Counted from the first letter of the stretch, positions 1 to 7,284 are shown. The stretch is 24,096 nucleotides of DNA from Candidatus Magasanikiibacteriota bacterium (GCA_026396555.1 JAPLWO010000074.1:1-24096); one strand, 5' to 3'. The notes: generated by a model from the letters alone, not told the origin. Translations and numbers: made by a program.

Positions 1-45
1 AAACCATCACGCGGTCCACGCACACCGAACCAAAAGGCTGAATAA
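1..45 (+). CDS. rpsE: C-terminal tail of an upstream ribosomal gene, probably S5 (partial)
   Basis: The first 45 bases read in frame as KPSRGPRTPNQKAE followed by TAA, so the window opens inside the last codons of a gene. The tail is basic and unstructured. In the spc ribosomal operon the order is S5, L30, L15, SecY; Patescibacteria are known to lack L30, which would put S5 directly before L15. That context, not a visible domain, is the reason for the call. It could be another ribosomal protein tail. Confidence 0.5.
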   Translation, partial: KPSRGPRTPNQKAE

Positions 46-56
46 TTATTCGTCGT

Positions 57-500
57 ATGCTCACAGGAAATTCACTTCAACCAAAACATGGTGCACGCAA
101 AACTAAGCGTGTGCTTGGTCGTGGACATGGTACTGGTCTTGGTACGACTGCAGGTCGTGGTAGCAAAGGTCAGCGCGCACGTTCTGGCGGTCGCCACGGT
201 TTGATCGTGTTCGGTAGCAAGTCTTTGATCCAGAGCATGCCAAAATTGCGTGGATTTAAATCACTTGCAAAGAAAGCGATTACAATCACACTCGACCAAT
301 TGCAGCGCACATTTGCAGATGGTACAATCATTACTGGCGAAGAATTGGTAATCGGCGATTTGATCGTCACACCAAAAACACGCGTTAAGATTGTTGGCAA
401 CACAAAACTCGATAAGAAATTTACTATTGATGGCGTCGCGATTTCAGCTGGTGCGAAAGCGGCAATTGAAGCAGCGGGTGGCACAGTCAAAACAAAATAA
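57..500 (+). CDS. rplO: 50S ribosomal protein L15 (uL15)
   Basis: This is a structural protein of the large ribosomal subunit that binds 23S rRNA late in 50S assembly. The 147-residue length is normal for the family. The N-terminal glycine- and arginine-rich extension is present (GRGHGTGLGTTAGRGSKGQ, residues about 22-40), followed by the RARSG motif and a C-terminal globular domain ending in the typical alanine/glycine-rich AISAGAKAAIEAAGGTV. The ATG lies 11 bases after the preceding stop and 9 bases before the secY start, which fits the S5-L15-SecY operon. No clear Shine-Dalgarno sequence precedes it. Confidence 0.96.
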   Translation: MLTGNSLQPKHGARKTKRVLGRGHGTGLGTTAGRGSKGQRARSGGRHGLIVFGSKSLIQSMPKLRGFKSLAKKAITITLDQLQRTFADGTIITGEELVIGDLIVTPKTRVKIVGNTKLDKKFTIDGVAISAGAKAAIEAAGGTVKTK

Positions 501-509
501 TTTTCTCCT

Positions 510-1655
510 ATGTGGGAACGATTGAAACAGATCTGGACGATTGAAGAACTCCGGAAGAGCATTTTGTTCGTGATTGCAATGTTGGTTTTAGTTCGTTTTG
601 CTGCACACGTTCCAATTCCTGGAATTAATGCACAAGCGCTTCATGCGTTTATCGCACAGAACCAAATCATTGGTTTGCTCAACATTTTCTCAGGTGGAAC
701 ATTACAGAATTTTTCTGTAATTATGATGGGCGTGGGTCCATATATTACCGCGTCAATTATTTTTCAGCTTTTGGGCATGATCGTTCCATCAATCGAAGAA
801 CTTCAAAAAGAAGGGGAACAGGGTCAACAGCGCATCAATCAATGGACTCGTCTCGCGACAGTTCCGCTCGCGCTTCTCCAATCGTTTGGTACTATCAACT
901 TACTTCGCCAGTCTCAGGGAGATATTTTCTTGAATTTGACGCCGTTTAAGTTGCTCACCATCATGATCACGGTTACCGCTGGTACACTTTTCTTGGTGTG
1001 GATCGGTGAATTGATCACAGAAAAGAATGTGGGAAATGGTATTTCAATTTTGATTTTTGCTGGTATCGTAGCAAGTTTACCAACGGCAATTGAGCGAATG
1101 ATCGCAACCTTCGATCAATCACAGCTTATGCAGTTGCTTGCGTTTGCATTTATTGCAATCGTGACGATTGTTGGCGTGGTGTTTATCACGCAAGGCCAGC
1201 GTAATGTTCCGATTCAGTATGCACGTCAGATGCGTGGCAGCCGTATGTTTGGTGGTGTTTCAACGCATCTTCCAATTAAGGTGAACATGGCGGGCGTGAT
1301 TCCAATCATTTTCGCAATTTCATTTGTCTTGTTTCCACCTCTTATCGCACAGTTTTTCATTCATGCAAAAACTGCATGGATCGCAAGTGCTGCAGAACAA
1401 GTCATTACAATTTTCAACGATCATTTGATCTACGGAATCTTGTATTTTGTACTCGTATTTGGTTTCACATTCTTCTACACTTCAATTGTGTTTCAGCCTG
1501 TGATCGCCGTGCTTCCACTCATCGTTCAAAATTTGATGGGAACCGGAACATTGCTTATCGGTGGTACCAGTCTTTTGATCGTTGTTTCGGTGATTATCGA
1601 AACCATGAACAAACTCGAATCTCAAGTTACGATGCGTGAATACGACAAACTATGA
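510..1655 (+). CDS. secY: Preprotein translocase subunit SecY with an internal in-frame gap (C5 loop missing)
   Basis: SecY is the channel subunit of the SecYEG translocon in the cytoplasmic membrane. The first eight membrane segments are recognisable, including the plug region after GLLNIFSGG, the GPYITASIIFQLL helix and the GNGISILIF helix, and the C-terminal LIGGTSLLIVVSVIIETM helix is intact. At 381 residues it is about 50 shorter than usual. The loss is localised: after FFYTSIVFQP (ending residue 330, base 1499) the chain jumps to VIAVLPLIVQ in the second half of TM9. The cytoplasmic C5 loop with the family-conserved GIRPG arginine, needed for SecA-driven translocation in E. coli, is absent. 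The frame is kept. Either an assembly or natural deletion, or an extreme variant. Its stop overlaps the adk start (ATGA). Confidence 0.92.
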   Translation: MWERLKQIWTIEELRKSILFVIAMLVLVRFAAHVPIPGINAQALHAFIAQNQIIGLLNIFSGGTLQNFSVIMMGVGPYITASIIFQLLGMIVPSIEELQKEGEQGQQRINQWTRLATVPLALLQSFGTINLLRQSQGDIFLNLTPFKLLTIMITVTAGTLFLVWIGELITEKNVGNGISILIFAGIVASLPTAIERMIATFDQSQLMQLLAFAFIAIVTIVGVVFITQGQRNVPIQYARQMRGSRMFGGVSTHLPIKVNMAGVIPIIFAISFVLFPPLIAQFFIHAKTAWIASAAEQVITIFNDHLIYGILYFVLVFGFTFFYTSIVFQPVIAVLPLIVQNLMGTGTLLIGGTSLLIVVSVIIETMNKLESQVTMREYDKL

Positions 1656-2293
1656 CGCCGCATGAGGGCCAAAAACGATTAATTTTAATCGGCCCTCAAG
1701 GCTCAGGCAAAGGCACACAAGGTGAGCTTTTATCGGTGTACCTCCAAATTCCAACTATTTCAACCGGGCATTTGTGTCGCACTGAAATTGAACATGGCAC
1801 AGAGCTCGGCAAAAGTATCGAACAATATGTGCGCGCAGGAGAATTGGTTCCTGACGAAATCGTGATTCAGATGTTGAAAAAACGCATCACAGAATTCGAC
1901 GCACAAGACGGATTTATTATTGATGGATTTCCTCGAACGGTTGCGCAAGCAGAAGAAGCTGAAAGCTGGCTTCGTCCAACGAAAGTAATTGTGATTGAAA
2001 TTGATGATGCACAGGCTGTTGAACGCATGTCACAGCGTCGCGCATGCAGCCAGTGTCGCTACAAAACGACCGCAGATTTTGTTGCAAAACACGGTGATGA
2101 ATGTCCACGCTGTTCTGGAAAAATTGTTCAGCGCGAGGATGATTTACCAGAAGCGATTCAACACCGTCTCAATACGTATCACCAGATTACACAGCCGGTG
2201 GTGAGTTATTACGAAGCACATGGACTCATCGAGCGTTTTGACGGCGCGCAAACAATTCCAAAAGTATTCATGGAAATTGCGCACGTGCTATAA
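1652..2293 (+). CDS. adk: Adenylate kinase, zinc-type long LID
   Basis: The enzyme interconverts ATP + AMP and 2 ADP in the cytosol. The P-loop is GPQGSGKGTQ (residues 14-23), the AMP-binding region STGHLCR is at 38-44, and DGFPRT is at 91-96. The LID domain carries C132, C135, C151 and C154 in two C-x2-C pairs, as in zinc-binding adenylate kinases. The family usually has Asp in STGD; here it is His40, an unusual substitution. The length (213) is normal. The start overlaps the secY stop by four bases, which indicates translational coupling, and secY-adk-map is the standard order in ribosomal operons. Confidence 0.96.
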   Translation: MTPHEGQKRLILIGPQGSGKGTQGELLSVYLQIPTISTGHLCRTEIEHGTELGKSIEQYVRAGELVPDEIVIQMLKKRITEFDAQDGFIIDGFPRTVAQAEEAESWLRPTKVIVIEIDDAQAVERMSQRRACSQCRYKTTADFVAKHGDECPRCSGKIVQREDDLPEAIQHRLNTYHQITQPVVSYYEAHGLIERFDGAQTIPKVFMEIAHVL

Positions 2294-2302
2294 TTATTTC
2301 AC

Positions 2303-2980
2303 ATGAAAAAAACTGAAGCGCAGTTTGTAAAATCCGAAGAAGCAATTGCAAAAATTCGCGAAGGTGGAAAATTGTTGGGTGAAATTTTGGAAAAAGTTTC
2401 ATTGATCGTGAAGCCGGGTCTTTCAACAAAAGCACTTGATGAATTTGCGGAAGCATTAATTATTGCAGCGGGTGGACGCCCTGCTTTTTTGGGTTACAAA
2501 ATTTCTTCTCAAATTCCTTCGTATCCTGCGACGCTCTGTGTTTCAGTAAATGATGAAGTGGTTCACGGAATTCCACGCGCAGATCATCTTTTAAAAGAAG
2601 GCGATATTGTTGGTTTGGATATTGGAATGGAATGGCCATATAAAAAAGGTGGGCCAGCAGGATTTTATACTGATACTGCGATGACTGTACCGGTTGGAAA
2701 AATTAGTAAAGAAGATGAATTGCTTTTGGAACGAACGCGTGGCGCGTTGTTTGCAGGAATTGCTGCAGCGAAGGCGGGTGGCGATGTTCGTGATATTAGT
2801 CGCGCGACGGAAAATTATTTAAAACCATTTGGATACGGAATTGTTGAAGATTTAGTGGGTCACGGCGTTGGATACGCTGTGCACGAAGAACCACAAGTTC
2901 CAAATTATTTGCATCGCCGCGCGCAATCAGTTCCGCTTGTGCCAAATATGGTGCTCGCACTTGAACCTTTTAGGTTTTGA
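2303..2980 (+). CDS. map: Methionine aminopeptidase type I, C-terminally truncated
   Basis: MetAP removes the initiator methionine from new proteins. The pita-bread fold is clear: H88 in VVHGIP, metal ligands D106 (GLDIG), D124 (YTDTA), H187 (GHGVG) and E221 (LALEP). The fold then stops: three residues after E221 the frame ends (FRF, stop), so about 40-45 residues are missing, including the fifth metal ligand (the glutamate of the family motif EHT). The last 20 bases overlap the start of ruvX in another frame. As written the product should be inactive. MetAP is normally essential, so an intact copy elsewhere or a deletion/assembly error at about 2957-2975 is expected. Canonical neighbours infA and rpmJ do not follow. 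Confidence 0.9.
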   Translation: MKKTEAQFVKSEEAIAKIREGGKLLGEILEKVSLIVKPGLSTKALDEFAEALIIAAGGRPAFLGYKISSQIPSYPATLCVSVNDEVVHGIPRADHLLKEGDIVGLDIGMEWPYKKGGPAGFYTDTAMTVPVGKISKEDELLLERTRGALFAGIAAAKAGGDVRDISRATENYLKPFGYGIVEDLVGHGVGYAVHEEPQVPNYLHRRAQSVPLVPNMVLALEPFRF

Positions 2981-3365
2981 TCACGGAACAGAACGCATCG
3001 GTGTTGCGATTGTTCCAGATGATACAAGTTTCGCGTTGCCACTCACGACAATTGCAGGAACTGAAGAAGAGCAGTGGAAACAAATCGATGATTTAATTCG
3101 AAAACAATCGCCGCGTTCTGTCGTGGTTGGTTTGCCATATACCATGGCAGGAAAAGAAGGTGATCAAGCTGCAATTGTGCGAGAGTTTGGAGCGAAAATT
3201 TTTGAGCGTTACAACATTCCAGTGAATTATGTTGACGAGCGCATGTCGAGTCAGCAAGCTGCAGCTGCCGGCGCAACGGATATTGATGCGTCGTCAGCAG
3301 CGATTATTTTGGATTCATTTTTAGCAAAATCAGAAGCAAGTGGGGACGTATTATTTGATCTGTGA
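2961..3365 (+). CDS. ruvX: RuvX/YqgF-family RNase H-fold nuclease (putative pre-16S rRNA nuclease)
   Basis: The protein starts NLLGFDHGTERIGVAI, the catalytic-Asp strand of the YqgF RNase H-like fold (family form LGIDYGTKRIGVA). VVVGLPYTMAGKEG, the catalytic-Glu segment YVDERMSS and the late-Asp segment DASSAAIILDSF follow in the usual order. From the TTG at 2961 the length is 134 residues, normal for the family. No ATG or GTG is available close to the fold's first strand, and there is no Shine-Dalgarno sequence. The TTG is shared with a leucine codon of the truncated map, so the native start (possibly ATG) may have been lost at that junction. Role: 16S rRNA 5'-end maturation or recombination-associated, by family. 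It overlaps recO by four bases. Confidence 0.88.
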   Translation: MNLLGFDHGTERIGVAIVPDDTSFALPLTTIAGTEEEQWKQIDDLIRKQSPRSVVVGLPYTMAGKEGDQAAIVREFGAKIFERYNIPVNYVDERMSSQQAAAAGATDIDASSAAIILDSFLAKSEASGDVLFDL

Positions 3366-3988
3366 CCGTAACTGACAGCGCAATTATTTTATCTCGAGCC
3401 GTGTGGCGCGAGTCTGATAAACGCGTTGTTTTTTATTCATTGCAACACGGAAAAGTTGATGCAGTCGCGGTTGGTGCGAGCAAAATTCGAAGTAAGCTCA
3501 GCGGACATTTAGAACCACTTCGTGTGGTCGAAGTTATGTTTGCGGAAGGAAAAAACGGATATAAAATTGCGCAATGTGTTACGCAACATAATTTTGTTGA
3601 GCGGCCGATTGATGTTGAACGCGTGCAGATGATGGGTACTGTGGCGCGCTTGGTGGAACATTCGGTAGAATTGGGACACAAGGACGTAAAACTGTACGAA
3701 CTGTTGTTTGGGACGCTTGCAGCGCTCGAGGCGAGCGTTCAGGAAGATCTTGAAATTGTTTTTGGTGCCAAACTTTTATCTCTCGCTACATATTTCGGAT
3801 ATGCGCCGGAACTGAATGTATGTGTGCTCTGTGGTAGTGCAGAACATCTGACGCGATTTTCTCCGGAGCATGGCGGTGTCATTTGTATAAATGAACGTGT
3901 TCAAGAAAAAACAATGGCGTATGATGTTGCGCCGGAAAAATTACAAAGTTTTTTGATGACGTTTTTGCGTTGGCGCGCGCTTATTTAA
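3362..3988 (+). CDS. recO: DNA repair protein RecO, short C-terminus
   Basis: RecO helps load RecA on SSB-coated gaps. The N-terminal OB fold (AIILSRAVWRESDKRVVFYS, then GKVDAVAVGASK) and the helical region are typical. The zinc-binding region keeps C-x2-C (CVLCG, residues about 154-158) but the second pair is reduced to one cysteine (GGVICINE). The product is 208 residues and stops shortly after, whereas relatives usually continue for 30-40 residues of C-terminal helix. The final 8 bases overlap the convergent DedA-family gene. Either lineage shortening or another local deletion could explain this. Start codon GTG, overlapping ruvX. Confidence 0.82.
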   Translation: MTVTDSAIILSRAVWRESDKRVVFYSLQHGKVDAVAVGASKIRSKLSGHLEPLRVVEVMFAEGKNGYKIAQCVTQHNFVERPIDVERVQMMGTVARLVEHSVELGHKDVKLYELLFGTLAALEASVQEDLEIVFGAKLLSLATYFGYAPELNVCVLCGSAEHLTRFSPEHGGVICINERVQEKTMAYDVAPEKLQSFLMTFLRWRALI

Positions 3989-4583
3989 TTTCGTCTTCGA
4001 TTTTTAATTTTGATTTTGAAATTCGTGCAGCGACGTGGCTCCCGATGAGGAGCGCGAGAACGCTGCCCGCGAGTACGATTCCAATATATTTAAAAGAATT
4101 TTCGAAATGTCGCACCGAGCGCCATGAACCGTATGCAAGTCCGCTAATGGTTGTGATCCAAACTGCGGTTGTTAAAAGATTGATGCGGAAAAATTTCCAA
4201 AAGGGTAAATCGAGTTGTCCAACGCGAATAATAATTGCGCGGTGAAGTCCGTAGGTGAATTTTGAAATAAGAAAAATTCCGAATGTCATCGCTTTGAGAC
4301 GGTTGTCGATTGGATGAACGAGGTGTGTATAAAATTGCGCGACGCGGGGAAAATATTTTTTGCCGTGGCGCCCGATCATGTATGAGGTGACGTCGGTTGC
4401 GATGACCGCGAGGATGATAATTGGCAGTGTAAATAAAATATTGAGCGTTTTGTGGTAGGACAAAAACATCACGGTAAAAATTACTGCCTCACCTTCAAAA
4501 AAAATAACAAACCCAATGAGCGGATAGGCAAGCGGGCCTAAATGCGTAATAAAAGTAGTAAAATGAAGGCTAAATATATTCAT
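3981..4583 (-). CDS. DedA/SNARE-associated family integral membrane protein
   Basis: DedA-family proteins are polytopic membrane proteins implicated in envelope integrity and in undecaprenyl-phosphate or lipid flipping. Visible features: hydrophobic segments around HLGPLAYPLIGFVIFFEGEAVI, LFTLPIIILAVIATDV and IGIVLAGSVLALLIG, the family segment FFEGEA (G-E pair) and a conserved-type SKFTYGLHRAIII loop corresponding to the F-x-R-x3-P loop. The ATG at 4583 is preferred because a promoter (TTGACA, 17 bp, TTCAAT; plus-strand 4594-4622) would start the transcript only a few bases upstream; alternative ATGs at 4595 and 4622 lie in or before that promoter. The product is 200 residues and divergent from asnS. 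Confidence 0.85.
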   Translation of the reverse strand: MNIFSLHFTTFITHLGPLAYPLIGFVIFFEGEAVIFTVMFLSYHKTLNILFTLPIIILAVIATDVTSYMIGRHGKKYFPRVAQFYTHLVHPIDNRLKAMTFGIFLISKFTYGLHRAIIIRVGQLDLPFWKFFRINLLTTAVWITTISGLAYGSWRSVRHFENSFKYIGIVLAGSVLALLIGSHVAARISKSKLKIEDEIK

Positions 4584-4593
4584 GTGTCTACCC

Positions 4594-4622
4594 ATTGAAC
4601 CAGTAAAAGGCGCGTTTGTCAA
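4594..4622 (-). promoter_or_regulatory. Promoter of the DedA-family gene
   Basis: Read on the minus strand: TTGACA (4622-4617), 17 bp, TTCAAT (4599-4594). The expected start site is within a few bases of the ATG at 4583, so the message would be almost leaderless. Its -35 shares the heptamer TTGTCAA with the asnS promoter on the other strand. Confidence 0.55.
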
Positions 4623-4644
4623 ACCTAAAAAAACTCGCTATACT
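4616..4644 (+). promoter_or_regulatory. Promoter of asnS
   Basis: TTGTCA (4616-4621), 17 bp spacer, TATACT (4639-4644): a near-consensus housekeeping sigma promoter. The expected start near 4651 gives a leader of about 19 bases before the asnS ATG. Confidence 0.75.
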
Positions 4645-4669
4645 AGCCATACTTTTAATTTTTTGAGCT

Positions 4670-5962
4670 ATGTTGGATATTGCTGACTTATCAGGGAAAA
4701 TCGGAGAAACGGTAGAACTTTCTGGCTGGGCGTATAATTTTCGCTCGAGCGGATCAATCTTTTTTTTGCAGTTGCGCGACGGAACCGCACGCGTGCAAAT
4801 TGTATTTTCAAAAAATGAAGTGAGCGCGGAATCGTGGACAGTGCTTGAAGCGTTGACCATGGAATCTTCGGTTACAGTTTCAGGCGTTGTAAAAGCAGAA
4901 CCTCGTGCACCGAGTGGTTTTGAATTGACCGGCGTTTCATGTGCACTCATCGCAGCAACAACTGAAGAATTTCCAATTTCAAAAAAAGAACATGGCGTAG
5001 AATTTTTGATGGATGAACGACATCTATGGTTGCGCTCAAGTCGCCAAGAAGCGATCATGCGTGTGCGCAGCGAAATTGAATTTGCGATGCGCGAATTTTT
5101 GTATGAACGCGGATTTATTTTGGCTGACTCGCCAATTTTTACGCCAACCGCGTGTGAGGGAACAACGGATTTATTCGAAGTAAAATATTTCGATGGCGTT
5201 GCATATTTGTCGCAGTCAGGTCAGCTCTATCAAGAAGCAACGTCGGCCGCGCTTAAACGTACGTACTGTTTCGGTCCAACGTTCCGATCAGAAAAATCAA
5301 AAACACGTCGTCACTTAACGGAATTTTGGATGTTAGAAGCTGAGGCAAGTTTCATGGATCAAACCGAAAACATGCAGCTTCAGGAAGATATGACCGTGTA
5401 TATTGTGAAGCGCGTATTGGAACGTCGCGCGGAAGATTTGAAAACATTGGAACGCGATATTGCGCCGCTGCAAAAAACTGCGGAAGGAAATTTTCCACGC
5501 ATTCGATATTCAGATGCGATCACACAATTGCAGGCGCTTGGAAGTGATGTGAAAGATGGTGATGATTTGGGTGCGGATGATGAAACGATTTTGACCAAGC
5601 AATATGATCGCCCGATTTTCATCACACACTATCCAGTTGAAGTGAAATCATTTTACATGAAACCAGATCCAGCAGATCCACGCTATGTGTTGAACGCGGA
5701 TATGTTAGCGCCGGAAGGATATGGCGAGGTGATTGGTGGATCGCAGCGTATTGATGATCTGGCACTCTTAGAGGAGCGGATTAAACAAAATAAATTGCCG
5801 ATGGAAGCGTTTGAGTGGTATTTGGATTTGCGCCGGTTTGGTAGCGTCCCACATTCAGGGTTTGGTATTGGTTTGGAGCGTTCAGTCGCGTGGATTTGTG
5901 GATTGGAGCATATTCGCGAGGCAATTCCGTTCGCGCGATTGTTGAACCGTTTGACACCGTAA
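4670..5962 (+). CDS. asnS: Asparaginyl-tRNA synthetase (class IIb)
   Basis: Charges tRNA-Asn with asparagine. An N-terminal OB-fold anticodon-binding domain (VELSGWAYNFRSSGSIFFLQLRDGT region, residues 1-100) is followed by the class II core. The AsnRS-type CEGTTDLFEV is near residues 161-170, the QSGQLYQE segment follows, motif 2 is FRSEKSKTRRHLTEFWMLE, and motif 3 is GFGIGLERSVAW near the end. VLNADMLAPEGYGEVIGGSQR is also the AsnRS form. At 430 residues it has family length. Its own promoter lies at 4616-4644 and a hairpin terminator at 5992-6017, so it appears monocistronic. Its presence alongside AspRS implies direct asparaginylation rather than the amidotransferase route. Confidence 0.93.
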   Translation: MLDIADLSGKIGETVELSGWAYNFRSSGSIFFLQLRDGTARVQIVFSKNEVSAESWTVLEALTMESSVTVSGVVKAEPRAPSGFELTGVSCALIAATTEEFPISKKEHGVEFLMDERHLWLRSSRQEAIMRVRSEIEFAMREFLYERGFILADSPIFTPTACEGTTDLFEVKYFDGVAYLSQSGQLYQEATSAALKRTYCFGPTFRSEKSKTRRHLTEFWMLEAEASFMDQTENMQLQEDMTVYIVKRVLERRAEDLKTLERDIAPLQKTAEGNFPRIRYSDAITQLQALGSDVKDGDDLGADDETILTKQYDRPIFITHYPVEVKSFYMKPDPADPRYVLNADMLAPEGYGEVIGGSQRIDDLALLEERIKQNKLPMEAFEWYLDLRRFGSVPHSGFGIGLERSVAWICGLEHIREAIPFARLLNRLTP

Positions 5963-5991
5963 TTTTAGGCATAAATTAGCAAAATGTAAGG

Positions 5992-6017
5992 CCAAATCTT
6001 GACAAGATTTGGTTTTT
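5992..6017 (+). terminator. asnS terminator hairpin with an embedded -35 box
   Basis: Perfect 9-bp inverted repeat CCAAATCTT (5992-6000) / AAGATTTGG (6004-6012) with a 3-base loop, followed by TTTTT (6013-6017). The TTGACA of the next promoter occupies 5999-6004, in the loop and both stem ends. Confidence 0.75.
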
Positions 6018-6027
6018 GTGTTATAGT
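5999..6027 (+). promoter_or_regulatory. Promoter of the first exported Cys-protein gene
   Basis: TTGACA (5999-6004), 17 bp, TATAGT (6022-6027). The expected start is near 6034, giving a leader of about 180 bases, far longer than other leaders in the window. Confidence 0.75.
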
Positions 6028-6080
6028 ATTTTGTTCAATAAAGCACATTTTTGTGTTAATTGGGTATGTTTTTTACAAAA

Positions 6081-6154
6081 AATCAGCGAGAATTGCGGCT
6101 ATCTTTACAGCCAAGGTAGGTGAAATTCTCGTTGGTTTTGCAACCATGCTGATT
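6081..6154 (+). promoter_or_regulatory. Structured leader: three-way-junction RNA upstream of the 6216 gene
   Basis: Within the roughly 180-base leader, three stems nest into one fold: P1 AATCAGC (6081-6087) with GCTGATT (6148-6154), P2 GAGAATT (6088-6094) with AATTCTC (6124-6130) stacked directly on P1, and P3 TGGTT/AACCA (6133-6137, 6142-6146). P2 encloses a small GGCT/AGCC hairpin. A GGCC-AAGG-GGCC-TTTT segment (6155-6170) and a CGGC/GCCG hairpin directly before the Shine-Dalgarno sequence follow. The arrangement resembles a riboswitch or other cis-regulatory RNA, but I do not recognise a known class. Confidence 0.5.
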
Positions 6155-6215
6155 GGCCAAGGGGCCTTTTGGTGTGAGTGGCACGAGAGTCGGCCGAAAG
6201 CCGGGGAGGAATGAG

Positions 6216-7124
6216 ATGCAGGCGTACGAAGAAAAGTCTTTCCTGAACAAGTACTGGTTGGGTCTCCTGACCGCGGTCCTTCTGATCGTACTGATCGTGG
6301 CTTGGAGGACGATTCCGTCCTACCTGGCGAACAAGGAGATGGAGGTCCACCGTGCCAACATCGTGAAGGACCTGCAAGGGGCGGTCACGAGGCTGAAGCG
6401 CAGCAACGGATCCAACTGCTACAGCATTCCCGAGGACAGCTTCCACAAGCGTGGTGAGGGTCAGGACATTGAGATCGCGCCCAAGGACGTTGGCCTTCAG
6501 ACCTTCGATGAGCTCAAGGTGCTCAATAAGGCGTGTGAGGTGCGGCGACTGAAGGCAGCCTTCGAGGACGTACTCGAGACCAAGCCGGATTGCCGCGACA
6601 TCTGGCGCTGCGAGGATCAATTGACGCTGTTTCGCAAGCACTTCGACAAGTACATGGCCGACTTCGCCGTTGGGCTGGACGACGTTTCGTTTGCAGACAT
6701 CGGCATGACCATGGCCAACGCCAAGACGCGTGGCGACCAAGTGTTGATCCTATTCGCCGAGAACTACAAGCGTCAGCTCGCGATCTACCCGAGCAACGAG
6801 GACTACTACTACAGGTCGCCGGGCGTGCTCACGGTGCACGCGATTGAGCTTTACAAACAGGTGCGCCCCATGACGCCTGAGCTGCTTGAGGAACTGGACG
6901 GGCTTGAGGAAGCGGCCTACGCGCGGCGCATTGACCACATGTTGCGATTGCTCGAGGTGGGTGTGGACTATCCAGAAAGCGAAGAGATCGCCAAACGCAT
7001 CCGTGAGTTCGTGAAGGATTCCTATATCCCGCTCGCGAAGTTCAACGGCATGACAGAAGCGCGCCTTGAAGAGCTTACCGGTCGCAACCCGATCGCACCA
7101 CGTGGCATCGTGGTGACCAAGTAG
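6216..7124 (+). CDS. Membrane-anchored exported protein with four conserved cysteines, function unknown
   Basis: Not recognised as a known family. The 302-residue product has an N-terminal anchor (hydrophobic residues about 14-31) and a long helical, charged extracytoplasmic part. It is paralogous to the next gene: shared order S-F, GLxxxxEL, LNK[AS]C[ES]VR, then C, then C-x-D, FD-x2-M, V-x-F-x-D, FA-x2-Y, TPE and a late R-x-I segment. Cysteines C68, C107, C126 and C132 align with C53, C92, C105 and C112 of the paralog, suggesting disulfides. The ATG at 6216 is chosen because GGGAGGA sits 6 bases upstream; the in-frame ATG at 6153 lies inside the leader structure. Base composition is richer in G/C and C-ending codons than asnS or aspS. 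Own promoter and terminator. Confidence 0.8.
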   Translation: MQAYEEKSFLNKYWLGLLTAVLLIVLIVAWRTIPSYLANKEMEVHRANIVKDLQGAVTRLKRSNGSNCYSIPEDSFHKRGEGQDIEIAPKDVGLQTFDELKVLNKACEVRRLKAAFEDVLETKPDCRDIWRCEDQLTLFRKHFDKYMADFAVGLDDVSFADIGMTMANAKTRGDQVLILFAENYKRQLAIYPSNEDYYYRSPGVLTVHAIELYKQVRPMTPELLEELDGLEEAAYARRIDHMLRLLEVGVDYPESEEIAKRIREFVKDSYIPLAKFNGMTEARLEELTGRNPIAPRGIVVTK

Positions 7125-7153
7125 CGACACTACGGCGCTCAAGTTTCCAACGT

Positions 7154-7203
7154 CCGTCACCTTTTTCACGAACTTCGTGGGATCGGTGGCGGGCATTTTT
7201 TTA
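7154..7203 (+). terminator. Intrinsic terminator of the 6216 gene
   Basis: CCGTCACC (7154-7161) pairs with GGTGGCGG (7185-7192) over 8 bp with one G-T, enclosing a second hairpin CACGAA-C-TTCGTG, and is followed by TTTTTTT (7196-7202). Confidence 0.8.
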
Positions 7204-7211
7204 TTAAAGCC

Positions 7212-7240
7212 TTTTCAAAAAATGAGAAACGTGGTATTTT
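7212..7240 (+). promoter_or_regulatory. Promoter of the second exported Cys-protein gene
   Basis: TTTTCA (7212-7217), 17 bp, TATTTT (7235-7240), beginning 9 bases after the previous T-tract. The expected start near 7247 puts the hairpin at 7253-7273 at the very 5' end of the message. Confidence 0.5.
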
Positions 7241-7252
7241 TGTTGCGTGATA

Positions 7253-7280
7253 AATCGACCATATCGGTTGATTCAGGAGG
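7253..7280 (+). promoter_or_regulatory. 5' leader hairpin and strong ribosome binding site
   Basis: AATCGACC (7253-7260) and GGTTGATT (7266-7273) form an 8-bp stem with one G-T and a 5-base loop. One base later comes AGGAGG (7275-7280), 4 bases before the ATG at 7285. A stem at the RNA 5' end next to the SD could stabilise the message or gate translation. Confidence 0.6.
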
Positions 7281-7284
7281 GGTC

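Noticed and set aside
5999..6214. Plus-strand open frame through the leader of the 6216 gene
   Set aside because: It starts at the -35 box, upstream of the expected transcript, and has no protein-like pattern.
6105..6740. Long minus-strand open frame opposite the first Cys-protein gene
   Set aside because: It mirrors a GC-rich real gene, has no start signal and starts inside conserved coding sequence. The same applies to the 7381-8025 minus-strand frame.
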